A stretch of 9,521 nt of DNA from Candidatus Cloacimonadota bacterium (lineage in GTDB: Bacteria; Cloacimonadota; Cloacimonadia; Cloacimonadales; WRIO01). The stretch's first letter is position 1, and each line of letters opens with the position of its first letter. Made by a program: the position numbers and the translations under genes. Below are positions 1 through 6,169 of this stretch, piece after piece. A model generated the notes under the pieces. That model did not search any database. It worked only from the letters and a program-made list of their open reading frames with translations, and was not told the origin of the DNA. The stretch lies in contig JAGOCT010000039.1 in NCBI GenBank assembly GCA_017998585.1, forward strand, positions 1 to 9,521, given 5' to 3'.

Positions 1-716
1 TTGGGGTGTGCTTCAATAAAGAGCCCGTCCACCATGCCTGAACCGATAGCTGCTTGAGCAAGCATTGGCGCAAATTCAGGTGTACCTCCGGTAGTCTGAG
101 TCAGAGAAGGTCTTTGCATACTATGTGTTACATCATAAACTACAGGGAAATCCAGTTTTTTCATCATGGCAAAGCTTCTAAAGTCAACCACCAGATTATG
201 ATAACCAAAGCTGGTGCCTCGTTCTGTAAGCATCACTTTGTAGTTATCATTCACAGTAACTTTTTCAGCTTGCTGCCACATATCTTCAGGTGCTAAAAAC
301 TGGCCTTTCTTAATGTTAACAATCTTTCCAGTTTTTGCTGCAGCAGATATCAACCAGGTTTGTCTGCTAAGAAACGCAGGGATCTGAATCACATCAGCTA
401 CTTCAGCGACTTCTTCCACTTCTTCAGTTTCATGTACATCTGTCAAAATCGGCAATTCATAGGTTTCTTTGATTTTTCTGAGGATTTTTAAGCCTTTTTT
501 CATACCTGGGCCTGAAAAAGAGTGAAAGTTTGTTCGGTTTGATTTTTCGTATGAAGACTTAAAAATGAGTGTAATGCCAAGCTTATCTGTTGTCTTCTTC
601 AAAAATTCTGCAGCATTCATCATCAGCTTTTCATCTTCAATAACGCAAGGACCTGATATTAGAAAAAACATATCCTGGTGGGTTATCCCTTGATAAAGTT
701 CTTCTGGTGTTATCAT
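1..716 (-). CDS. kdsA: 2-dehydro-3-deoxyphosphooctonate aldolase (KDO-8-phosphate synthase), 3' end cut off by the window
   Basis: KdsA condenses phosphoenolpyruvate with arabinose-5-phosphate to make KDO-8-phosphate, the committed cytosolic step toward the KDO of LPS inner core. Translating back from the ATG at 714-716 gives 238 residues that run off position 1, so about the last 35-40 residues of a usual ~275-residue protein are missing. Family motifs seen are ISGPCVIED (about 20-28), FKSSYEKSNRTN (52-63), HSFSGPG (65-71), ADVIQIPAFLSRQT (107-120), KKGQFLAP (136-143), LTERGTSFGYHN (163-174), VVDFRS (176-181), DVTHSMQ (195-201) and FIEAHP at the cut. Cys24 aligns with the metal-ligand Cys of the Aquifex-type enzyme (E. 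coli has Asn there), and His198 and Glu235 match two further ligands, so the metal-dependent class is inferred. AAGGG lies 7 bases before the ATG. The gap of 182 bases to the upstream kinase gene shows no convincing promoter or terminator. Confidence 0.96.
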   Translation of the reverse strand, partial: MITPEELYQGITHQDMFFLISGPCVIEDEKLMMNAAEFLKKTTDKLGITLIFKSSYEKSNRTNFHSFSGPGMKKGLKILRKIKETYELPILTDVHETEEVEEVAEVADVIQIPAFLSRQTWLISAAAKTGKIVNIKKGQFLAPEDMWQQAEKVTVNDNYKVMLTERGTSFGYHNLVVDFRSFAMMKKLDFPVVYDVTHSMQRPSLTQTTGGTPEFAPMLAQAAIGSGMVDGLFIEAHP

Positions 717-898
717 TTGCTATCCCTTCTATAGATTATTCTTTTATTATCCAATAGTTAAAATATCATTTAGCTGTCCAGCTTTTTTACAATATTTTTA
801 TCTGTTTGCTTATCTGTTTTTTTAACAACACATTAGCTTTATGCAAGTTTTTATTAACAATCCTAAAAATTAAAAACAGTATATACTCACGCAGAGGT
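717..898. other. Intergenic region between the kinase gene and kdsA with small repeats
   Basis: This is an AT-rich gap without an open frame of note. It holds a perfect 10-base palindrome AGTATATACT (878-887), a 10-base direct repeat TTATCTGTTT at 798-807 and 810-819 (12-base period), and an interrupted palindrome AGCTG-TC-CAGCT (772-783). No hairpin followed by a T-tract is visible after the kinase stop, and the best promoter-like boxes on the minus strand (for example TTGTTA with GCTAAT 17 bases on) are weak. Either kdsA is co-transcribed with the kinase or it uses a promoter that cannot be called by eye. The repeats may be regulator sites, but that is speculation. Confidence 0.4.
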
Positions 899-3541
899 CT
901 AATTAAGTTCTTTAGAAATATACGCCCACTCTTTTAATATTTGTAAATAAAGTTTATCTGCATACTCGTCAGGTAATTGATTAATTTGCTTACAATCTGC
1001 AGTATATACAGCCATCTGATCAAAACACATATTTAATGATATTCCTTTTATAGAATGAGCGGTAATCTTAAATAAGTCCACGTTGTTTGTATTTATCGCC
1101 TGTTCAAGACTTTTTAATGAAGTATCAACATCTTCAAGACTAATTTCAATTAGCTGTTGAAAGAAGTTTAAATCATGATTGATCCGTTCGAGTAATTTCT
1201 TTTTATCGAAATGCTTTTTTATCTCGGATATATTGGCTGTCTCATTCAAATCATCAGTTAATAACAGGTTGGCCTCCATAGTCATAAAATCTGCTTCAAG
1301 AGAAAAGTAAAAGTCTGATCCTATGCCAGGTTCACTCATTACTTTTAATTCTGAGTCAAGTTGGTTTAATAACCTGCAGGCAATACTCAGACCAAGTCCA
1401 GTGCCTCCATATCTTCTTGTAGTTGAATTATCAGCCTGAATAAACGGATCAAACAAGCTTTTAATATTCTCTTGTTTTATGCCAATACCTGTATCTTTTA
1501 CATGAAAATGAAAAATCCCCTTAGTCTTATTAACCTGCTCAAAATCTAAAACAAACTCTACATTACCGGTTTCTGTAAATTTTACTGCGTTATCTGTTAG
1601 TTTTTGAATTATTCTTAAAAGTCTTTTCTGATCCGTAATCATAAAATCAGGTAGTCTTTTATCAATTGTCATAATTACATTGATAGGTTTTTCTTCAATC
1701 TCTATTTTTATATTATCTTCTACTTTCTGTACTAAATCCTGTAATTTAACTCTGGTCAAAGTAATTTCTTTTTTTTCATTCTCTATCTTTGAAAAATCTA
1801 AAATATCATTAATAATATTGAGAAGTGAATAACCTGATTGTTTAATATAAGCAGTATATTCAATCACCTGATCATCTCTGGCAATTTTCTCAAGTAACTC
1901 AGAAAAACCGATTATCCCATTTAACGGTGTTCTGATTTCATGACTTATATTGGTTAAAAAGTCACTTTTTGCTTTACTTGCTGACACAGCATACTCTTTT
2001 GCTTCAAATAATTCTTTTTCATATTGTTTTCGGGCATCAATATTACGGCTAACACCTATTATTTCTACATCATGATCTTCATTGTACCTAAAACGGGTAG
2101 ATGTTTCAATCCAGATAATCCGGCCATCCTTACATATCTGTTGAATTTCATCAAAATGATAGCTTATCTTTTCAGGATCTCTGAAAAACAAATCAAGACT
2201 TTCCTTAATCCGGTTGTTGACATACGCGAAGGATTCTGCTGTCATAGAGTCTTCAAGTGATTCTTCCAGAGCTTCTTCTACACTGATTCCCCGTAGTTGC
2301 ATTATCGATGGGCTTACATATGTAAATCTCATTGTTTTAAGATTTAGTATCCAGGTAACATCGGAAGAAAATTCTGTCAATAGTCGAAACTTCTCTTCGC
2401 TTTCCCTGATTGCCAGCTCCATTTCCTTTCTGTGTGTAATATCTTCAATCATTTCAATCACATAATCGACCTGATTATTGGCATTAATAACTGGTGCAGT
2501 GGTAATTTGATAATAAAAATTTTTACCGTTAATGAGCAAATATCTTTCGAATGATGCAGGCATTTTACTTTTAATAATATTCTCTAAAAAGCACTCAAAA
2601 CAAGGGAAGCCATTCGGATTTGTTACTAAATTATCATAGCATTTCTGACTAACTGATATATTACAAGCTGGAAACATAGTGCTCATTTTTCTGTTAATTG
2701 CAAGAATATTATAATTCCTGTCAATCATCGCAACCCCTACTGGCAAATTATCAACAAGCGTTTGAAATTTCCTGTCAATCTCCTGTATAATATTTTGACT
2801 GTTTTTTCTTTCTGACAAATCTCTGATAGATACAATTCTTGCCAGTTCATTATCAAGATATTTATTATAAGCGTATAATTCTACAGGTATAATCGTACCA
2901 TCTTTTTTGACTATTCTAATTTCATAAGGTTCTGTATTATTTAAGCTTAAATGATTGATTACATTTGGTAAATCATCAGGGTGAACAGCCATAGTTAATA
3001 TATTTTTCCCTAATGCTTCATTACGAGTATAGCCCATTAGTTTGCATAAAGCACTATTAAGATCAATAACGATTCCATTTTTATGAATTACAATTCCTTC
3101 AACAGCAGCATCTGAGAGTACCCTGTAACGGTTTTGGCTTTCTGCTAAATCTTTCTTTATATCCTTATGTTGCTCATAAAGATGCACGTTTGTTGTAATA
3201 TCATTTATAAAAATCACAAATTGCATATCTTGAAGGGGTAATATTTTAATTTTTAGCCATTTCTTAAAAGACTTAAAAAAGGTTTTTACGGTTTTCTCTT
3301 TTTTTAAGAGTAGCAGTTCATAACACATTAATATCCACTCTACAGGAAAATCCGAAAACAAACATTGTAAGGAGTGATTTACTAATGAATCTTTAGACAG
3401 ACCACTCAATTTTACAAATTCACTATTACAATCTATAAGCTGTATATCCTTAGGGTATTGATGATCGTCAAATTCTATTTTGCAGAAAAGACACGAAATG
3501 GGGGTTCTTTCCAAAAGACGATGATAATCCAGTTCATTCAT
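899..3541 (-). CDS. Soluble multi-PAS sensor histidine kinase with C-terminal HPt domain and no receiver domain
   Basis: The 880-residue protein has no signal peptide or membrane span, so it should be a cytosolic sensor. About four PAS-like modules can be laid out: a degenerate one at 8-115, then 136-248 (ending IRDLSERK), 256-373 (ending EDITHRK) and 382-505 (ending SRNIDARK). The third carries a Cys cluster (Cys301, Cys314, Cys317). The dimerization domain holds the H-box SHEIRTPLNG with phospho-acceptor His534. The ATPase domain shows the N-box around Asn651, G1 DTGIGI (683-688), an F-box near 697-700 and G2 GGTGLGLS (712-719). After a linker, an HPt domain at about 770-875 contains AHSIKG with His829. 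No receiver domain lies between kinase core and HPt, so phosphotransfer to His829 would need a separate receiver protein, and none is encoded here. ATG at 3539-3541 is preceded by AAAGGGAG. The ligand is unknown. Confidence 0.93.
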   Translation of the reverse strand: MNELDYHRLLERTPISCLFCKIEFDDHQYPKDIQLIDCNSEFVKLSGLSKDSLVNHSLQCLFSDFPVEWILMCYELLLLKKEKTVKTFFKSFKKWLKIKILPLQDMQFVIFINDITTNVHLYEQHKDIKKDLAESQNRYRVLSDAAVEGIVIHKNGIVIDLNSALCKLMGYTRNEALGKNILTMAVHPDDLPNVINHLSLNNTEPYEIRIVKKDGTIIPVELYAYNKYLDNELARIVSIRDLSERKNSQNIIQEIDRKFQTLVDNLPVGVAMIDRNYNILAINRKMSTMFPACNISVSQKCYDNLVTNPNGFPCFECFLENIIKSKMPASFERYLLINGKNFYYQITTAPVINANNQVDYVIEMIEDITHRKEMELAIRESEEKFRLLTEFSSDVTWILNLKTMRFTYVSPSIMQLRGISVEEALEESLEDSMTAESFAYVNNRIKESLDLFFRDPEKISYHFDEIQQICKDGRIIWIETSTRFRYNEDHDVEIIGVSRNIDARKQYEKELFEAKEYAVSASKAKSDFLTNISHEIRTPLNGIIGFSELLEKIARDDQVIEYTAYIKQSGYSLLNIINDILDFSKIENEKKEITLTRVKLQDLVQKVEDNIKIEIEEKPINVIMTIDKRLPDFMITDQKRLLRIIQKLTDNAVKFTETGNVEFVLDFEQVNKTKGIFHFHVKDTGIGIKQENIKSLFDPFIQADNSTTRRYGGTGLGLSIACRLLNQLDSELKVMSEPGIGSDFYFSLEADFMTMEANLLLTDDLNETANISEIKKHFDKKKLLERINHDLNFFQQLIEISLEDVDTSLKSLEQAINTNNVDLFKITAHSIKGISLNMCFDQMAVYTADCKQINQLPDEYADKLYLQILKEWAYISKELN

Positions 3542-3571
3542 CAGAGATACTCCCTTTCCATTAATACATAA

Positions 3572-3600
3572 AATATATCATGAGTAGGGATGAATGTCAA
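3572..3600 (-). promoter_or_regulatory. Housekeeping-type promoter of the PAS histidine kinase gene
   Basis: On the minus strand TTGACA (3595-3600) is followed after exactly 17 bases by TATATT (3572-3577), a near-perfect sigma-70 promoter. Transcription would start near 3565, giving a leader of about 25 bases that includes the ribosome binding site. It lies in the 68-base gap between the PDZ gene stop and the kinase start, so the kinase can be expressed independently of the sigma-factor cassette. No terminator separates the two units. Confidence 0.8.
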
Positions 3601-3609
3601 GCATTAAAA

Positions 3610-4476
3610 TTACTTATTTCGAATTCTTTTCTTTAAACCCTGAATTTCAGACTCAAGTCTTTGTATTTCTGATTCAATTTCAGTATCTGACTGTTTTAAA
3701 ATTTGATTGATTTTACCTTGAGAATAAATATATAATTCACTATCATAAATATCTGGTCCAATTATATAGACTTCGTCGGATTTGTTTTTAAAGTCACGGA
3801 TTTTATTATTTGTCAGATTCAGATTTACCTTTATATGCTTTTGTTTTCTTATAACATCAAGAACAATGGGTTGTTTTTTAATCCCCCATGCCAGCTGTTT
3901 GCTTAAATCGTCTTCAGTCTGCACCACATTGGAATTGACGTGAGTAATAATATCTCCAACCCTAAGTCCATTCGTTAAAGCTAAAGAATGCTCTCTGATA
4001 TCTACAATAACAAGCCCTTTATTATGTTTAAAATACTCTGACAGTTGTTCATCCATTTTTTGAACATCAATACCGATGAATAACCATGGATTTTGAATAT
4101 AATTGTAAATATACAAATCTTTTAGTAGCGCAGATCTATTCTGAGCATTTATCGTATAAATTTGAGTCCGTTTATTGGTCTTAACAGTAAAAAGAATTCG
4201 GTCATTAGGTTTATAGGAGGCCAGTACTCTTTGAAAATCACTTTCATTAGTAATCAACTGATCATCAATCTTACAAATAATATGATTTTTTCTTAATCCT
4301 GCTTTTTCTGCAGGTGAATCCTGCAAAACAGAATCAATTCTAACTCCACCTTTTAAATGATGTTTTATCATGGTTGGCTTATCAATTTCACTGATATAGA
4401 CCCCAATATATATATTCTGGGACAGTAAAATTGAGCAAAATACGAGCATTAAAGCAGAAATTATTATTTTTGACAT
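3610..4476 (-). CDS. Exported tandem-PDZ protein without protease domain
   Basis: The 288-residue protein begins with a short basic end and a hydrophobic stretch (about 4-19), a Sec-type signal peptide or N-terminal anchor. Cys14 is preceded by Phe, so it is not a good lipobox. Two PDZ folds follow: about 22-108, with the SPAEKAGL motif at 54-61 and KIDDQLI at 69-75, and about 131-220, with ALTNGLRVGDIITHVN at 166-181. A charged, probably helical or coiled-coil tail covers about 255-288. No Ser-protease triad or HExxH motif is visible, so it is probably a peptide-binding adaptor in the periplasm. It follows the membrane-protein gene after 10 bases and has no recognisable Shine-Dalgarno sequence, which suggests translational coupling. 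By analogy with DegS and RseP, whose PDZ domains gate anti-sigma cleavage, it may modulate the cassette's sigma factor. That role is inference. Confidence 0.8.
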   Translation of the reverse strand: MSKIIISALMLVFCSILLSQNIYIGVYISEIDKPTMIKHHLKGGVRIDSVLQDSPAEKAGLRKNHIICKIDDQLITNESDFQRVLASYKPNDRILFTVKTNKRTQIYTINAQNRSALLKDLYIYNYIQNPWLFIGIDVQKMDEQLSEYFKHNKGLVIVDIREHSLALTNGLRVGDIITHVNSNVVQTEDDLSKQLAWGIKKQPIVLDVIRKQKHIKVNLNLTNNKIRDFKNKSDEVYIIGPDIYDSELYIYSQGKINQILKQSDTEIESEIQRLESEIQGLKKRIRNK

Positions 4477-4486
4477 AGAGTTTGAT

Positions 4487-4942
4487 TTAATATAATATTC
4501 TAGGCTGAACTTTCTTTTTCACTTCACTGATATAGAAAATAGTTCTGTTGGCATCATCTTTTAATTTATGAAGGATATAGGATTTATCTTCTTCTATCAT
4601 TGAAAGAGGAGAGTCATTTAAATTACCTGAGACAGGTTTGATATGGTCTGAGATGTTAGAAAAGTCTGTATTTTCATCAGAATTGAAGAGGAGATAATCC
4701 ATATTACTTTTATGATTGAAGGCGAGTTGGTTAAGACGGTATGCAGTTTGAGGTTTAATAATCAGCATCCCCAGCATTAAAGTCATAATTCCGGCCAGAG
4801 AGAAAGAGATAATTGGCATCAGTTTTCTTTCTTTCTGCTCAAAAAATTTATTTCTAAGATCATATTTCAGTCTGACAGAAAATGGACCTGTTTGAAATTC
4901 AGGTTTATTGACACTACATAGATATTTGCTTAAGCGCTTCAT
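4487..4942 (-). CDS. Single-pass membrane protein, putative anti-sigma factor of unrecognised family
   Basis: The 151-residue protein has one clear membrane span at about 42-62, preceded by a basic stretch (KERK at 37-40). The positive-inside rule therefore puts the first ~41 residues in the cytoplasm and the ~88-residue tail outside. This is the layout of membrane anti-sigma factors such as RseA. The cytoplasmic part lacks the His-x3-Cys-x2-Cys zinc anti-sigma motif (its only Cys is Cys9), and I do not recognise the family. The gene starts inside the last 29 bases of the sigma-factor gene and has the best ribosome binding site in the window (AGGAGGTG, 5 bases before ATG), which fixes the start. 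The protein ends in Arg-Ile-Leu-Tyr, a hydrophobic-x-hydrophobic terminus that could be a PDZ ligand for the next gene's product. The anti-sigma role rests on position and topology only. Confidence 0.7.
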   Translation of the reverse strand: MKRLSKYLCSVNKPEFQTGPFSVRLKYDLRNKFFEQKERKLMPIISFSLAGIMTLMLGMLIIKPQTAYRLNQLAFNHKSNMDYLLFNSDENTDFSNISDHIKPVSGNLNDSPLSMIEEDKSYILHKLKDDANRTIFYISEVKKKVQPRILY

Positions 4943-5495
4943 TAAACACCTCCTCAGGAATCAAAGTCTCCAGTTTTTTTAATGCACGATGTAAATTGAC
5001 GCGCAGAGTACTTTCATTCTTTCCTGTTAGTTCAGCGATTTCGCTAAATGCTTTTCGCTCGAAAAATCTAAGAGTGATCAGATCTTGATCTTTCATTGGT
5101 AATTGTTTTAAGTAAGTATGAACAAATTCAAAAGATTTTTCATTCTTGGATTGATAAGAATCATGATGTTTATCTTCTGTTTCAAGATGATAATTACGCG
5201 AAATCTTTTGCAACTTCTTTTCTCGTTTGGCATGATTACAAATTTCATTAAAAGCAATACGATACAACCAGGCAGAAAAAGGTATTTTCCTCCATTTAAA
5301 AAGAGCCAGGTTTTTCATGGCCTTGTAAAACACCGTTGATACAATATCTTCTGCCACTTCACGGTTATATACACGGTACATTACGTAATTAAAAATGACC
5401 GGCATGTATTTTTCGTAGATATAGTCAAAGGCTTTAAAATCATTCTTAGCCTGTAAGATAATCTCTTTTTCTTCCTGTTCGTTATATTTTGCCAT
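4914..5495 (-). CDS. ECF-family RNA polymerase sigma factor
   Basis: The 193-residue protein has the two-domain ECF layout. Region 2 spans about 20-95, with FDYIYEKYMPVIFNYVMYR, the region 2.2-like AEDIVSTVFYKAM (48-60) and the region 2.3/2.4-like FSAWLYRIAFNEICNHAKRE (73-92). A polar linker follows. Region 4 spans about 126-180, with the helix-turn-helix motif FSEIAELTGKNESTLRVNLHRA. It should direct core RNA polymerase to a small regulon. A GTG six bases upstream (5499-5501) is also in frame, but AAGG lies 7 bases from the ATG at 5493-5495 and would be too close to the GTG, so I choose the ATG. The gene heads the cassette with the anti-sigma-like membrane protein (29-base overlap) and the PDZ protein, suggesting an extracytoplasmic signal. 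Target promoters are unknown. Confidence 0.93.
   Translation of the reverse strand: MAKYNEQEEKEIILQAKNDFKAFDYIYEKYMPVIFNYVMYRVYNREVAEDIVSTVFYKAMKNLALFKWRKIPFSAWLYRIAFNEICNHAKREKKLQKISRNYHLETEDKHHDSYQSKNEKSFEFVHTYLKQLPMKDQDLITLRFFERKAFSEIAELTGKNESTLRVNLHRALKKLETLIPEEVFNEALKQISM
4947..4954 (-). promoter_or_regulatory. Strong internal Shine-Dalgarno inside the sigma-factor gene
   Basis: The minus strand reads AGGAGGTG followed after 5 bases by the ATG of the membrane-protein gene, all within the last codons of the sigma-factor frame. It establishes the overlapping start and suggests that the anti-sigma-like protein is made efficiently relative to the sigma factor. Confidence 0.8.
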
Positions 5496-5527
5496 TTTCA
5501 CACCTTCATATATTCTATAGAACTATA

Positions 5528-5556
5528 ATCATAACAAAGAATAAGAAAAATGTTAC
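5528..5556 (-). promoter_or_regulatory. Candidate promoter of the sigma-factor cassette
   Basis: On the minus strand an extended -10 box TGT-TATGAT (5528-5536) lies 17 bases after GTAACA (5551-5556), a weak -35 match. The longer string TGTAACA (5551-5557) also resembles the AAC-containing -35 elements of many ECF promoters, so autoregulation by the sigma factor is possible, though no clear ECF -10 box follows. An inverted repeat TATAG-AA-CTATA (5516-5527) sits at the expected start site and may be an operator. The upstream end touches the T-tract of the frr terminator. Confidence 0.5.
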
Positions 5557-5590
5557 AAAAAAAGGCAGATTTTTTGAAATCTGCCTTTTT
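5557..5590 (-). terminator. Intrinsic terminator after frr
   Basis: Arms of 14 perfectly paired bases (5559-5572 with 5577-5590, core GGCAGATTT) enclose a 4-base loop. On the minus strand a run of seven T (5557-5563) closes the hairpin's 3' side. It begins 15 bases after the frr stop codon and ends the translation-gene operon before the sigma-factor cassette begins. Confidence 0.93.
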
Positions 5591-5605
5591 AATCTATTCT
5601 CATGG

Positions 5606-6160
5606 TTAAATATCCATGATTTCTTTTTCTTTATTCTTCGCTAAATCGTCGATTTTCTCAATCCACTTATCAGTAAGTTTCTGAATATCATCAAGGATTT
5701 TCTTTTCCTGATCTTCAGTAATTTCACTGTTCTTCTTTTGTTTTTTAACGAGTTCATTAAAATCGCGACGAACGTTACGGCTTGCTACTTTTGCATCTTC
5801 TGCCTGTTTTTTTACACCTTTGACAATCTCTTTACGTTTATCTTCAGTTAATGAAGGGAAAGGTAAACGAATCACATTGCCATCATTTTCAGGTGTGATA
5901 CCAAGATTTGCGGCTAAGATAGCTTTCTCAATTTCTGATAAAGTCGTTTTATCCCAAGGTTGAAGGATAATCATACGAGGTTCAGGAATATTAATATTAC
6001 CTAGCTGTTTTACAGGTGTTGGTGTGCCGTAGTAATTGACCTTTATATCGTCAAGAATGGAAGCACTTGCTCTGCCTGTACGTGTTTTTGTAAATTGATG
6101 AGCTAAAGATTCAAAGGTTTTATTCATCTTTTCTTCGGCTTGTTTTACGATATCTTCCAT
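5606..6160 (-). CDS. frr: Ribosome recycling factor
   Basis: RRF acts with EF-G to split post-termination ribosomes in the cytosol. The 184 residues match the usual ~185. Family marks are the N-terminal helix with TKTRTGRASASIL (24-36), the hinge and second-domain start VNYYGTPTPVKQLGNINIPEPR (about 41-62), ILQPWDKTTLSEIEKAI (65-81), NDGNVIRLPFPSLTEDKRKE (about 97-116) and the charged C-terminal helices with ASRNVRRD. The ATG is set by AAGGAG, whose first two bases are the end of the pyrH stop codon (TAAGGAG), with the start 9 bases after that stop. The gene is the last of the translation cluster and is followed by a strong terminator. Nothing is abnormal in it. Confidence 0.98.
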   Translation of the reverse strand: MEDIVKQAEEKMNKTFESLAHQFTKTRTGRASASILDDIKVNYYGTPTPVKQLGNINIPEPRMIILQPWDKTTLSEIEKAILAANLGITPENDGNVIRLPFPSLTEDKRKEIVKGVKKQAEDAKVASRNVRRDFNELVKKQKKNSEITEDQEKKILDDIQKLTDKWIEKIDDLAKNKEKEIMDI

Positions 6161-6169
6161 TTTTTCTCC

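Noticed and set aside
54..296. Plus-strand open frame of 80 codons opposite kdsA
   Set aside because: It lies wholly antisense to a clear kdsA frame, has no ribosome binding site, and its translation is low-complexity and unrecognisable.
3610..4476. PDZ protein as a DegS/HtrA protease or site-2 protease
   Set aside because: No His-Asp-Ser protease domain, GNSGG motif, HExxH motif or multiple membrane spans are present. Only PDZ domains and a tail follow the signal peptide.
5499..5501. GTG as the start of the sigma-factor gene
   Set aside because: The AAGG element would be only about 1-2 bases away. It is well spaced for the ATG at 5493-5495.
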